DNA from: Pseudoscleropodium purum
Taxonomy: Eukaryota > Streptophyta > Bryopsida > Hypnales > Brachytheciaceae
Assembly: GCA_963969395.1 (NCBI GenBank)
Contig: OZ017800.1
Coordinates: 10,324,479-10,388,478, forward strand
DNA length: 64,000 bases
Reading direction: 5' to 3'
The notes beneath the pieces are model-generated. The model ran no database searches, was not told where the DNA came from, and worked only from the letters and a program-made list of their open reading frames with translations. Shown here one piece after another: positions 1 to 14,120 of this stretch (position 1 is its first letter; each line of letters starts with the position of its first letter). The position numbers and the translations under genes were made by a program.

Positions 1-154
1 CGTCTGAGGAGTGGAACTGAAATGGCGGCTCAGGCAGCTTCAGAAGATCAGCCATTTTTTTAATGGTGTCTTGTTGGTAGAGCACTGCCACCCCTCCTCC
101 GCTCACATGCGCTCGGCACGGCAGGAGATAGGGGTGGCATTCAAGGCAGCAGGT

Positions 155-390
155 CCATAAATCGACCATTTAAGAGCTGGAACTGATTATTGGGAGGTGA
201 AACTTCTTGAAATGTTCTTCAGTCGATTTATCTTGAAAGACAAGTGGAATTGGCATCTAACCCAGGTCGTTTCATATTTTTTGGAGCTTTGTGGAATTAG
301 TTATGAAATTCTGAAGTTGATATGGCATAGGCTTCTAAAAAAAGCCCATCTCCTAAAATGTACATTGTTTGTACACTGCTAAAGGTTACA
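155..390 (+). repeat. Dispersed direct repeat, copy 1
   Basis: This segment is clearly similar to 19590-19815 in the same orientation. Shared landmarks include CTTGAAAGACAAG, GAGCTTTGTGGAATTAGTTA and a TGTACA-bearing end. The copies differ at many positions, so they are old. I see no terminal repeats or coding content. It is probably a fragment of a dispersed element. Confidence 0.65.
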
Positions 391-3300
391 GAAAAGCAAC
401 CTATACAAATAGAGTACATTTGAGGAGGTGGGTGATTTTAGAGCCTATGCACTTTTCGAACCTCCTACCTAAGAGCATTTGTCGTTGGACACGGCATGCA
501 TGACCTCAATAATAAATTGTGGACCCACTTCACGTAAAGCCCTCCACCATACTCACACAAAGTCCAAAATTTTGAGAGGGCTTTACGATAGAAACACCTA
601 AAATGGCCCAAATAAGCAATTCAACATAATTGGAGGTACCTTTTCTAGAAAAACAAAATATTTCTATAGTGTTAACATTTGAAAATCAAGAGTTTTAAGA
701 AAAAAAATTAGAATTTTTAGATATGACATAGAATTTCTATGAATTTTCAAAGTGGAAGCTCCCTAAGCCATTGAAACAATCATGTAGCTAGATCTAAAAC
801 TAAACATCATGTAACTAAATCTAAAACTAAAAATTAAGAAAATCAACAGTCAAATAATTACAATTAAGTAAAGGGACATTTGAAGGATACTTTAATGGAG
901 TTTAGAGACACTTCAACATAAATCTACTATGCATAAATGGATACAAGGATGATTTTGGAGATGTTTCTACCTTATACAAGAGGCATGATAGGCACCAAGT
1001 TTGAGGGTTTGCTCATTCTTCTAGTGCTTTTGTATTTCAATCCTTCTAGTACAAAATTAGGGTTGCTCTTGGACACTTATCTAGATGGAAAGCTTTCCAC
1101 TTGATCAAGAATCAATGAAGGAGACCAAAGTATCCAAGTCAACAGGTTACATCACCCTAAAGACCAAGGTTGCAAGGCCAACTCACTATAAAATTATGAA
1201 GAATGCCTTTCGAGGGTCTTTCTTATGCACAATAGTATAAGGACAACAATTGCCATACAATAAAATGTATACAACAAGCTTTCCACTGGAAACCTAGTGC
1301 AGCCCTTTGCACAAGTCATGAAGAGGATGCTCTTAGAGCATCACCTCTCTTGCATGTCAAATTTGGCCGGACTAACTTTTCGTGTTTTCAGATTGGAAAT
1401 AGTGCCCTATTTTTGTACAAGGAACCAAAAATAATTGGACAGACCTTCCAAAAAATGAACTTGATATGGAATTTTGCACTACTACTCATCACCTAGGCCA
1501 TGACCTAAAATTCAAAATTCACTCTTGTGATCTCTAAGATTCCATAATACATCGGACAAGTCCAACACGAATAGGATGTGGTGGGCTTTGATTACAAAAA
1601 TAATATATGAATAGTATATAGATAGTGCCTCGACAAGTTGGGATGGAAATCAAGAGTGATGAATCAACAAGTCTAAGGGACAAAGCTCATGACTTGAACA
1701 TGGCAAACAACATTTGGTGTTTCAAATTTTGAAGAGGATGGTTAGTAAAAATTTTGGTTGTATCCAAGAGGAATTTTGACACCACTAAGGCTACACTAAT
1801 GTAGTGACATCATTGTTTGTGTCCATCTCTTGAAGGACTATGATGATCTTGTTTTGTTAGCACGACCATAGTCCATCCAACAATGGTGGTTGGGTGTGCA
1901 AAAACTACCTTGTTATTACATAAAGATTTGAGAATTTCTCAAGGGAAGAAACGTGTTGGTTCTTTATTACAAGGTCTACTGCCTAACAAAAGCATGAAGG
2001 ATGGAATTTACCATCTATTAATAACTCCATAAGGCTTAGATGGTTGAGCCATTTCCAATAGTGACTTCATTCACACTAGTCTAGAGTTATCCTTCTTGGT
2101 TTGCCAACACCTATACAAAATGTCGAAGACCAATGAAGGACCTTTGGAAGCAAAGCAACGATGACCTTCGAAAGATGACCTATAACAACTCCAAGAGAAT
2201 ATCGATTGTTTTTTAGAGTTCATTTATTTAAATATTCCATTAACCATTGGGGTTGACTATTAGTTGATTATGGACTTGAGCAATTTTCATCCATAGCCCA
2301 CCTAAACCCACATGGCATGCCCCTATGTACAAGCCACAATTGTAATGCTTATAGAAAAGTAGAGCAACATGAGCCTTGGAATGCCTATATTTAGGGAAAA
2401 TGGATGGAATCATGTACCATCATTTATACCGACTTGCATTAGGAAAAAAATGAGGCCATGAAAGGGCTGAAAATTGGGGGGAATGATTTCAAGTGCCAAC
2501 CCGTTGATTGCCCATGCACAGTGTCCAAATTGGCACTACTAGTGCCAACACAATTCTAGGAAATATGAAGATGGTTTGCCAAAAATTCAAAAAATTCATT
2601 AAAAACCCATTGCATAGAAGCACCAACTCTTCATTTGAACATTTATATTCGAACCAATTCTCAAAGGCAAATTGAAGACATTTATTCATTGATGCATAGA
2701 GGGACTAAAGTGTGGAGAGGTCATTTTTATAATGAAATCAATTGTCCGTTTTGAATCTTCAAAAGCTATGGGATAGATTGAAGGTGAAAGTTTGATTGTT
2801 CATTGTCATTGTCAAAACATAGGTGAAGCTCTTACTAATCTTATATATCCCACATAGGTTGCTTTTCCTGCGACCATCCCACTTGTATAAGTATCTTTCT
2901 TCGACTTTTGAGCACATTCCACGGTTATGACTATGACTCATTCTGAAGGTGACTCTTTCTCAATTAGATGGATTCTAAAACATTTTATAGTTTTTACTTA
3001 AGTGTCAAATTCTTGAAGATTAAATAATGAAGTGTTGAATTTTATTTTTGAACTTTAATTAGTAATTTGGCACCAAAGTGCCGAACTTGCTATGTAAGTA
3101 CGGTAGTTGTCAAAATGGAAAAAGAAATAAATTTGCGATTTCATCTAGATGGTCCACTCTTGAGCCTGATTGGGCATTGCCCGCCCATCAAACTGAGTGG
3201 GTACATGGGAATAGTACACTTCTAAAAAACACTAACGACGGTGAACAAATCTTGTTAATAGCCTTTTACAGGGCTGAAATTTTTATAATGTATGTTTATC

Positions 3301-3802
3301 CATTCATATCATTTAATATTAATAACTTTCATCCTACTTTTGACAAAACTAATATTCTTCTAAAACGATTTGGAAATTTTATCCAATTATTTATCCATTT
3401 TTTTAGAGTGAAGGTAAATAGTGCAGAAATAGAATAAAATTTTGGAACAAATTTGCCACTTAAAACTGTCAAGAATAAATATTAAGATCACTAGTAGAAA
3501 TATGGGTTGTGTATACTACATGAAAGACCTACAAAAAGACTCCACATGACAAACTTCACTAACTATGGATCTTTTGAGGCATATTTCTCTAATCTACATG
3601 GCCTATATTTCTAATTGTGGATTGGGAAACCTTAATTACATCTTTTAAGAATTTTGGGCCTCAAACACTTGATTTTTTAAGCAATTCAATAAGTCTTGGC
3701 ATAGTAAAAATGTCATTGGTCCTAGTAATTACGTGTAAGTTGTTGGAAGGATTTAAAGAGACCTCCCAATTGAGGCCTTATTATTCAACTCCTCTAATCT
3801 TG

Positions 3803-4680
3803 ATTAATCTCTAAAGTCCCATTGCCCTTCTAGGAGACAAAATGGATTTTGGATAGGTTCTTATGTCTCAATTTTTGTGGTAATTTTTTGAAGATAGTAA
3901 AATACATTATCATTTTAGAAATAAATTTTGTATTTCAATATGTATTTAGGAGAAAAAGTTTTACCACCCTAATCCCAAAATGGGATTCATTGGGCATCAC
4001 AAAAAATTACAAAAAAATAAAAATGAAATTTTCAAACTTTTGTTTCTCATAGAAAATATTTTTGTTTACATGGAAAGATTTTATTCATTCTATTTGAACT
4101 AGTGATGAGAAAGTTCTAGACAAACTTGTTTTTCAAGCACTCTATTTATCTTCTTAAGAAAATGACTCTTAAGATTCATTTTTTATCCCAATTTTTACAA
4201 TTAAAAAAAAAGATTCAATGGATTTTAGTTCACTTGCTAGAACAATCTCATTGTTGGGATTATGGTATTTCAACTCCATCTTAGACCTATTTCTACTTAA
4301 CAAATTTTTCAAAGAATGAAAATCAAGTGTGTATATTCAAATTTTTTTTCCTAGACTTTCAACTCAATTCTTCAAAGCAAAAACTTTTATATTCAATATC
4401 AATAGTAGAAAAAATTTAAGCTTAGAAGATTCAAAGCCTTATAATCTAATTGGCAAGCTAAAAAGAATTGAGTTCTTCACTTAAAACACAAATATCTTAC
4501 AATCTATGCAATCAATGTTTCCAAAAAAATTTGCACACGTTTTTATATTAGTCTAGTGCAAGATCTTATAGTTAGATATGGAAATAAAAGATTATTTAAA
4601 GTATTCTACACTTTGCAATGGAAATACCAATTTTGACTGGAATTTCATGGAAAAAAGACCTTGTAATTTTAGGAGTTAAT
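3803..4680. mobile_element. 0.9-kb inverted-repeat element, copy 1
   Basis: The left end reads ATTAATCTCTAAAGTCCC (3803-3820) and the right end TTTTAGGAGTTAAT (4667-4680), an imperfect terminal inverted repeat. The right-hand 200 bp (from about 4483) resembles the same part of copies ending at 19545 and, inverted, the copy starting at 59776; all share an AAxATCTTxCAATxTxTGCAATC-like block. No transposase frame is visible, so it is non-autonomous. Target duplications are not recognisable. Confidence 0.5.
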
Positions 4681-7204
4681 TGTTCTATGGGCATTCTACA
4701 TGTTATTCTTATCCAAGTATTTTGCTTTGGGTTCTTGATTTGTAGTAGTGATCTATTCACCCCCCGTAGTACTATGGGTGTTTGAACATAGCTCTTGTAA
4801 CAAATATAATTCCTCATTGGCATGGAATAATTTTGATGGTTGGCAACAACAAAATGAAAGAAGACTTAAGTAGCTTTTCTATGAAAAAAAGATTGATGAA
4901 ATTGCAATTTTTTTGAGAAAATGCCACTATTGAGAAGATTGATGAAGGATGTTTGGGTAGGTGGTACTTTGTATATACATTGAAATTAGAATGTTAAAAT
5001 AGGAATGCTCAAAAGTGCTTCCAAAATTGTGATTTTTTTCCATAGATAGTATTGATGTGCAATTTTTTTCAAATCATTTAAAGGTGTAGAAAAAAGATTT
5101 GATGATGTAAAGTGACAACTCAAAGCGCCTTTTCAATTCTAAAAAAATTTACCAAAAATTGCATGATCAATCATTTATTGATTAGATTGCACCAACAGAT
5201 TCAATAAAAAGAAACATGTAGGGTCTCTTTGTTGGTCATAGACTATTTGTGAGGTTCAAATTTCCAATTTTCTACAAATGTAATTGCAAAAACCATGTGG
5301 TGGCCTTATGGCCCTTTAGGAGTTAGCCCCTCAAGGTCCCAGGCCTTTTTGGATTAAAAAACATGGTAGCTTTTGAAGTGCTATAAATGTAAATGTGACT
5401 AAATTATATAGATCTTAACCATACAATCATGTAGTACACATGTTGTAGATGGCATGAATCAAATTTCAAGTCATTTGACCATGTAGATTGAAAGATTATA
5501 ATGTTTTAGTGTTGAGAAAGAATGCTGAAATTTTCCTAAAAACACATTTGGAGGTGAAATTTGAATTCTAAACCTTCTCAAATGAAAAACTTTATACTAC
5601 AAAGTGCTTGAAAATCATCATACAAATACATTGGTGAAAAAAATATCATTTGATTGACTCATAGTGTCTACAAAATGGCTTTGAAATGTCAAGAAAAGTT
5701 GCAAAGAATTACATCCAAGGCTGAACCTCCTTGTACTAAAATGCCTTTGAGTCACTTGTTATTTCTTGGATTGATATGAAATTTTATTGACACAAACTAG
5801 ACTAGTATGTGCAACTTTTCCAAAAAGAATTATTGAAAATGGGCATTGTATGAAGAAGAATTAGGACGCCAAAGTTCACTATAATGAAAAACCATTAGGG
5901 TTTTGAACTTCGAATTGCTCCCAAAAATTCAAAACAACTTAGATTGATATAAAAATTTTACCACAAGAACTAGACTTCAAAGGGAATATAATCCTACCAA
6001 TTTCAATTGAAAAAACCTTTGTATGAAGGAGATACAAGCCCCCAAAGTTGCAGCCATCAAGTGCAGTTTTATGAACCCAAATTATACTTGTGAACTTTGA
6101 TTGGATTTCAAGAAACTAACTCATCTTGAATTGATTAGAAAATTTCACCACGTAAATTAGAAAAATATTTTCAACTTCTCCAACAAGTTTTATTGATTTG
6201 GACAATAGATGCAAAAGTTACACTACTTTGAATTGGACTCAAACTATGTGAGTCTGCTTTTGAGCCCCTTGGGTGTTCAAGGATTAAGCAATGGGCTTGC
6301 CTGCATTGTTTCAAGAATTGATTTCGTAAAAAATATTAACCAATTTGAAAATCTCAATCAACACTTGAATAAGGAGTTTGCTGCATTAAAGATGAATCAA
6401 CAAAATTGAAAAGGAGAATGAAGTTTACAATTTAGAAAGCCTAACATTGTTTTGTCATTTTCTTATCGGAATAAACCCTCTTTTTATGTCAAAAAAAATT
6501 TAAAAGAAACTAGATGGCTCATTAATATATCTAAAATTCTTTAGAATCATGATATTGCTTCTTAAAAAGTGCACTCAAACTATTTCTTTCAAAATCTTTC
6601 CAAGTAAGTAATATAAATGAATTGATGAATTAAATTTCAGCTTGGTCATTCAAGAAGGTTGGTCGAGAAAGTAGGTTATAGGTATAGCTCAAGTTGATTG
6701 TTTGTATAATTTGTATAGAAACATAATTTACACTTGGCTACATATATTAATAATGAAATTTTTATTCTTGTTCTTAAACTTAAAGAGAAAGAAAATCTTC
6801 CCAATTTACTACTTTTATAATTTTGAGTACATAGTCATTCAAATTTATTTTAAGTATCCAAATTAGTTTTTTAGAAAAAATTAAGATTCAATTCAATTTT
6901 TTCTATCCAATTAATTTTTTCTATTCAAGTTCATAAGTTCATGTACATTCAACTAAAGATTGTTTAGCATGTTCATTGCAAAATTAGGTTTTAAAGTTTT
7001 AAGATCTCTAAGAGATGAGCCTCAAATACAAAATCATAGATGATCATAAACTTTAATATTGAAAACTAATATTGAATGCTCTACTTTAATACAAAAATAT
7101 TGTAGGTTTAAGATATGGAAAATGAATATTCATTCAAAATCTTAAATAATAAATCATTTTTCCTTTAAATTATATCATCTTCAATTTTTTTCTATACAGT
7201 GAAT

Positions 7205-7226
7205 ACACACACACACACACACACAC

Positions 7227-7275
<49 letters not shown>
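7205..7275. repeat. Compound (AC)n(AT)n microsatellite
   Basis: About twelve AC repeats (7205-7228) are followed by about twenty-three AT repeats (7230-7275). It is a simple compound microsatellite in gene-free DNA and likely to be length-polymorphic. Confidence 0.97.
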
Positions 7276-7277
<2 letters not shown>

Positions 7278-8639
7278 CATGTATAAACCATATGTACATA
7301 ATTCCAAAGAATCATAATTCTTAGAAAAGTATCATTTTGGTTTTCAAACCTTATGCATGATTTTTCTATAAATGTATAAATAGCAACATGGTATTATTTA
7401 GTGTTGCCATTGAAGTTCATGAGTCACTACACAACATCAAATGATAATGGAATGATTGTGTAGGGTTATCAATTTCATTTTAGAGGACACTATTGATGTA
7501 GACATGCTTTACAAAATGTATGTTATAATCATAGCCAATGGCAATAATACTATTTGGTAGAGAGTGGGCACTGAAAGCCAAAACCTTGTATATTTTTTTT
7601 TCAAAATTTCCAATTCTAATTCTATTTAGTATTTTTAAAATATACTCATTGTCGTATCATTTTGTATTGCTAATAGGTGTCATAAACTATACATGCTAGC
7701 ATACACAAATATGCCTAAAGACAAATCCACGGAACATGGCAAGAATGCACAACCATCCAATGAGTCTTTTCCAGTTTCCAATCAATACAAACTAATGAGT
7801 CTTTTGATGATTATTGATTTGATGAATTTTGGGGCATGAAGCACTAATTTAAAGATTCTATATAGTTAAAAACCACAATCAAAATGCAAATTGTCTATAT
7901 AGGTGTTGTATCTTACTTTGCCCCTTATTGTACACTTGATATCCCTAATTGCACAATTTGGATACATAATGTGATTTTTTTTCATTTATTAGATTGGGGG
8001 TATACCATATGTACATTCTCTAATGAGATTCTTGCTTCTTACAATTACAGTGGATATTCCCAAATGCACCACTCACTCTAAACTACCATCTTCACTCTAT
8101 GTACATCTCCCAAATCAATTATGTACATTTGTGGAAGAAAACACTTTGAGAACCAAACTTTGTTCCTTTGTAACATCTTTATACAATATCCAAATGTTGT
8201 GTTCTTTGATGCTTTGGAACTTCCTTTCACTTGCCAACAAGAAAATACAAACATTTTAATAGTCTAATAATAGTGATTAGGTTGCATAGTACTAATTAGT
8301 GGTGATTTTGGGGGGTATCTATGTGAACTAGCTCCATGGAGAATTGCAAAAGATATTCTTCTATGCTATTTCGGCTTCCCATAATCTAATACAAATCTTC
8401 CTCTCATTTCCATAACATACTAGAAAATGCACCGGTATAGGCGAGCTTGTGGGTGAGATTATGTATTGAATGCGCCTGCATCGACACATTCCTTGGCATT
8501 AAAAGTAGTTCTTGCAATGCTCTTGTCATATTCTTGAGGTAGAATCAGTCATCCATGAGAGAATCGATCTTTTGTGCATGATTCGGCAAACAAATCAACC
8601 CTCGTAAAGGCCTAAATTGGGAATTGACATTAGAAGATT

Positions 8640-8903
8640 TTTTGGGATCTGGGAAGGTTGCAAGTTCCCAGTCATTCTCAAACCTTGCAAACTGGCGGAA
8701 ACCTGTTGTTTGACGTGGCAGTGCAACTGCTGTGTTGTTTTCAAAAAAAAATTTAACTTTGTTTTTCATTTTAAGAAATTTAATAAATAAATTAATTTTT
8801 TTCAAATTTTTTTCTTGACAACATGACATTCACTTTGCTGCAAGGAGAACTGTGAGGGTTAGTTGCTTGAAATGGCCCTCCCGGACCCTAGAAAATCCTC
8901 TAA
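8640..8903. mobile_element. MITE-like element
   Basis: The imperfect termini are TTAGAAGATTTTTTGGGATC at the left and, inverted, TTAGAGGATTTTCTAGGGTC at the right. The ends resemble the family at 18287 and 21601. No coding capacity and no clear target-site duplication are seen. Confidence 0.4.
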
Positions 8904-9055
8904 CGTGTTAATGTAGTGATGACTTCATGAGAAGCAGAGATACTCACACAGATGCATCCAATAAAGAACCATACTCATGAATTTCTTATAAGCTCATGGG
9001 AACGAGCTCATGGGAACGAGGACTATCCTAGGTGGGTTCTTTTGAAGTTATTTAA

Positions 9056-9525
9056 GTGCCTAAGGTGGCAACAAGCATGGGGCTGGGATGCAAGTTGGCA
9101 CCAGGTCAAATGAAGGAGCACCTCAAATGGATGGGAAGACAGGAGGGTGCTATACTAATCGTCAGCATGGGGACTGATGCTGGAATTTCATGGGGATCTC
9201 GGGCCACACGTACCCCCACCCCCTTCCTGCTTGTGCACCTCCCGTTGCGATTTGCGATTCTTGTCCCGCTCCCTCTGGGCTCCACCGATCATCACACTGC
9301 TGCGGCTCACGGCTCATCCCTTGCATGCTTTTGTCAAGTTGCATGATTGGTTGGGTCAAATTGCATGGGCCAGACCCCGGACCCCTGGACCCCCGGACCC
9401 CGCGAGGGGAAAATTGGTTTCAGCAGTCTGGGTGTTCCGGGTTTCAGGACGATGCCCAAACTGTTCATATTCATGTGCACCAACGTTCACAGAACTGGCT
9501 AAAAATTTCACTCCATAGCTACTAA
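9056..9525. other. GC-rich block with overlapping frames, no gene called
   Basis: This roughly 470-bp block is much richer in GC than its surroundings and contains a GGACCCC-type repeat near 9370-9400. Three or more overlapping frames are open because of the composition, and none resembles a known protein. It looks like a fragment of a GC-rich transposon or an old pseudogene piece. I see nothing that decides its function. Confidence 0.4.
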
Positions 9526-10687
9526 AAAATTTCCACTAAATCTCTGTATGAAAAATATCCTAAAAATATTAAATTTTAACCAAGATTTCAACAACCAACA
9601 GTATGTGCACCTGGTGGTATGGTATGGGACTCTCGGTCAAAGCTAAACACAACCCGCGGGAACCAGATAATAACCAGGATTCTCTTTGACCCATGTTCCT
9701 AGTATGGTACAGTGTAGAGTATCTAAAAGATCTGATTCCCTTTGAGTGGATCTTACGATAGTCCACATAAAAAAAAAGGTTTGCCGGGGAAGGCTTTGTA
9801 TAAAATAAAATGAAAAAACGACTGTAAGAGAAAGTTTGAGCACTAAGGTAGGAGCACCTAAATGTGACATTTATTTTGAATTTGTAGATCTGGAGGGTAG
9901 CTATAAAATAATAATGATGTACGTTTGTTAGGAAATGACGTAGGAAACCAACAAAATGAGTTTGGTATTTTTTTTTTTTTGGACACTATAGGGCCACATT
10001 GTACCATTTCAAAAATAAATTTCTACTTCCTGCCAGATAAGAGTAGTCTTTATTCACCACAAAAAAAAAATTCATTTCTGTTTTAAATGTGAATGAAAGT
10101 TGCCTAATATAGATGAAAAAGTGCATGAATATAATTGAAAAAGTAATTTTTGGTTCTAAAGATGGACGAAATACAATGTTTCACCAAATTTCAAGTAAAA
10201 GTTAAAACCAAAAAAAACAAAAAAATAAAACGGAGGCGGAGATCTCAGTGGAGTCTGTTTGATTCTCCAACTGCATTCCTTGAGTGGGCCTCCATCCCCG
10301 CCTCAGAAAACGAATTTGGTCCTGGTCCCCAATCCCCCAACACGGCAATTTGTTCCCAAAGCAGCCAGTTTAGGAGCAAGTTGATACCTAGTGACGTCAA
10401 GTTGATACCTAGTTGATACCTTGGAACACAGTTTCGCAGATCCCCAGGGGGAGGGATCTATTGGTTCCCTGGAAATCATTGGGAACTGGGAAGTCAAACC
10501 CACTCAGAAGGAATCATTTGACTGACCAGGAGGACAATTTTGAACAATTGAAGGTTTTCATTTAATGATTGGAAAATTATATAGAACCTGCATACTACTG
10601 TACAGGTATATCCGCCAAATTTTTTGCATAAAAAAATTCTCTTCCAAAATCTAACCTTATTACATGGGCACTAAGGTAGAGGCAACT

Positions 10688-10862
10688 AATGGCGTCCCTA
10701 TATTCAATGGTGTTCCTTTTTCAGGAAGGGTAGTCATTTTGAAACGCAAATTCAGATGAATCATACATGGCTTATTATATTGGTCAACAATTAATAAGCT
10801 CTATTTGGTATATTTACATTTATGTTTTGAAATGACTCTCCTTCCTAGAAAGGGACGCCATT
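10688..10862. mobile_element. Small MITE with long imperfect TIRs
   Basis: The left terminus AATGGCGTCCCT (10688) is matched by AGGGACGCCATT at the right (10851-10862). The inverted homology continues inward: GGAAGGGTAGTCATTTTGAA on the left pairs with TTGAAATGACTCTCCTTCC on the right. The left arm carries about 20 extra bases between these blocks. It is about 175 bp and non-coding. The superfamily is undetermined. Confidence 0.5.
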
Positions 10863-13194
10863 GGGTACAAAGACGCTTTCAAATGCTTGTATTTTAAAGG
10901 TAGTTACACTTTCACCAAGTAGATTTTGCAAAAGAGTGAGAAGTTGGTGAGAAGAAATAGGAGTCAATCAGATGCAGTTCCAAGCAAAGAAGGTGTGACA
11001 CCCTTTCTTGGTGTGTCGACCTTGGAGAATTAAAAATTGTAGAATTGATTTGCTTGCACGAGAGGATGCAAGGTTCCAAGACCCAATCAAACGGAACCTA
11101 GAAAGATGGGCAAGCACGCGCAACTCATGTCACCCTTTTGGATTAGAAAAACTTGGGGTGAAAGCATGGAGAGCCATTTGGGTGAAACTCTAGAGTGCCA
11201 ATTAAAAACTTTACTCATGAACTTCTCCATGCTCATTATACACCTAGAAAGAGAATATGGACATCACAAAGGCTTCGTAGAAGCAATATATTATGCATTC
11301 AAGAAGTCAATCCTAAACCGCCGTATTCTGATTCTTTAGAGAATAGACCAATAGTGAAGAAGGTGTCACTACTCCTTCTAGCTACTTTAACACTACAAAA
11401 AAATAGTGGGAAGAAAATGGATGAAATTGTCAATTCTTTCTCAAAAGAATATTAAATTTACTAATTTAATATGGATAATTTAATATAAGATGAAATCTTG
11501 TATTTATGGATGAATGTATGCATATGGAAGATTCTATCCATTTCCCTTTTACATTTGTGCATTAGGGAAGGGGGGGGGGAGAGGGGAGCAAATTGCTGTA
11601 CTACCAAAAAAACAAAAATTGGTTGTTGCTTATTACTACCTTCATGAAAACAAGGAAATCATTCCAAAAGGAAAATGTACACTTCAAGGACATAAAGGTG
11701 GAACTGGAATGAAGGTGGTAAGAGGGAGGTTTACTTGAGTGAATGTTTTGGGGAGTTGAAACTATACATTTTTCCAACAATAATTGCATTAGAGCCATTG
11801 TAGATTTAAAGATTGTAAGGGAGGTAAGGTTAAGACATTTCAACCTATGGCATTTTCATAGTATAGGTATTCCAATGGCTTTGGAAGTTGGACTAGATTT
11901 TTTAGTGTACATTTTGCAAGCACAAAAATAAGCTATTACTGAAATGACCATTTTCAAACACATTTTGTAATAAATTCTTACAAATTTCAGAACATAAAAA
12001 TCAATTTGTAGAAACTGTAATGAATATATAAGGTATAATTTTTTTTTTAAATTGAAAAAAGTTTCATCGCCAAGATTTTGGGATTTCAAAACCCTTTCGA
12101 AATTGATTTCCAACTAAAAGTTGAAGTGAATTGAATCACAAGTAAATTTTTTTTTAAAAGGTGTAAAACGTGAATTATATTACATGTAGACCTTACATTA
12201 TTTTATCCAATTTTTGAAAAATCTAAATATAGACCCAAAAAGTCCAAAACATTGTTTGAATTTTTTATATTTGTATTATTTAAAATTTTTGAGTTGAAAG
12301 TATTTTTCATCTTCCTTCAGCAATAGATGAGTGAGTTTTTAGCACTAAATTATGATATCAAATTTGATTTCTTATCTCATTTATATACATTCATAAGTGT
12401 GATAAGCCATAAAAAGACTCACTTAGTTGATAGGCTTACTAATTCCAAAAATGACCAAATTTAGGGAATATATAGAAATCAATACCAAAAAATCAATTCC
12501 AAAAATAATAAACATTTTATAGAGCCTATAATTCACACATGAGTGTCAAAGCTGAAAATTGTCAATTTGTGACTACATTTTCGAAATACCTGTAGTGTGA
12601 AAATACTTTCCATAGTTAAATTGGACACTCATGATTCCTTTCCTACATCTATTGCCCAAGAAATGTGTAAATTAAATTTGATCAAGAAGATGAATGAATG
12701 AAATGTTTGATGGTGACAAAATGATATTCAATATATATTACCAGTTCTAAAAATATATTTTGTCCTCATACAATTTTTTCCACCTACCAAAAATTCATAA
12801 GAATTCAAAGGGTATAAATCAAATGAGGGTTATATAGTGTTTTTGTTCTTCTTCAACAAAATTTGTTTAAAATTTTTTGGAAGTATGCAATCTCTCTACA
12901 AGTAATAGGATCTATTCTTAAAGGAATGTTTTAGGTTCTCTTTAAATTGATTGTATTTTATAAGATATATGTGGAGTAAGACACTAGGATAAGATGCTTC
13001 ATAGGCATGAACACTTATAATGGGGATAATAGTCCAAATTATCATATATGTTTGTTTTTATCAAGTAGATAGTTATCTAACCACTTGAGAGGCTAGCTAC
13101 TTTACCACGCCAAATGCCATTGGGCAAGTTCATGAAGAGCTCACCTTTGACCAATACTAACCATCCTCTATTGTCTCCCAACTTACAACTTCTC

Positions 13195-14120
13195 AACCCC
13201 TAAAGTCCCAAGGCCATTTTTCTGTCAAAACCCCCCTCAAAACTGTCATTTTTGCGGTGTTCATCTAAAGAAACAAAAAAAAACATTTTTTAAGAATCTA
13301 ACCATATGATCTTGTACTTCACTTGTCTTAGCTCATGTAGTAAAAATTTCATGAAGTTTTATAGTATAGATTGGAAGATATTAGCATTCAAAGTTGAAAA
13401 AGAAAGTTTTTTTAACATTGGCCTGCAATTTCAGATGACTTTGACTGCCAATTGTAGAATTTTTTTGCACTACAGACTTTGAATTAAGAAAAATTTATGT
13501 AGAACAATTGAGTTGAAAGTCTAGGAATTTAAAATAAAATAAAAATAAAACACTTGATTTTCATTTTTTTTTAAATTGTTAAGTAGAAGTAGGTCCAAGA
13601 TTGAAAAAAAAAATCATTAATAGCTTCAAGATGGGATTGAAAGACAATAATCCCAATGGTGAGATTGTTCTAGCAAGCAAGTACAACATTCTCTAAGAAA
13701 AATTTGTGAAAATTGCATTCATAAATGAATCCTACAAGTTGTTTTTTCGAGAAAATTCCTAAACTGCCTGAAAAACAAGATTGTCCGTGACTTTCTCATT
13801 ATTAGTCCGAATAGAATGAATCAAAGCTTCAAATGTAGAAAAAAAAATATATATTTTAGAAGAAACAAAATTAGAATTTATTTTGACTTTTCGTGATTTT
13901 TTTGTACTACCCGCTGAACCCAGTTTTAAGCTTTTTGTGGTGTAACTTTTGCTCTTGGGCACCAATTTAAAAAAAAGAAAAATTATATTCCCATAGAGCT
14001 AATTAGTTTTTCTATCTTATGGGAAAGTTTCAAAAAAATTCACCAAAATTTGAGGTCACAAGAACTTGCCCGAAATCTAATTTGTTCCCCAAGGGGACAA
14101 TGGGACTTTAGGGGTTAAAT
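13195..14120. mobile_element. 0.9-kb inverted-repeat element, copy 2
   Basis: This copy has a perfect 16-bp terminal inverted repeat: AACCCCTAAAGTCCCA at 13195-13210 and its reverse complement at 14101-14116. It is about 0.93 kb and has no protein-coding frame. Its right portion (13937-14120) also lies inside the left arm of the large foldback, so the foldback duplicated part of this element. Confidence 0.6.

Larger units (their letters stand above)
1..13194. other. Gene-free AT-rich repeat-derived region
   Basis: I see no supportable gene here. Open frames are short, AT-rich, unlike any known family and often lack ATG starts. The stretch holds old repeat copies: the direct-repeat unit at 155-390, a 0.9-kb inverted-repeat element at 3803-4680, a dinucleotide microsatellite at 7205-7275, MITE-like elements at 8640-8903 and 10688-10862, and a short GC-richer block at 9056-9525. 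The texture of poly-A and poly-T runs with no codon structure suggests decayed transposon sequence. Confidence 0.6.

Noticed and set aside
3078..3437. 119-codon plus-strand frame
   Set aside because: ATG-initiated but AT-biased, with no recognised motif and surrounded by decayed repeat DNA; I see no splice or promoter context.
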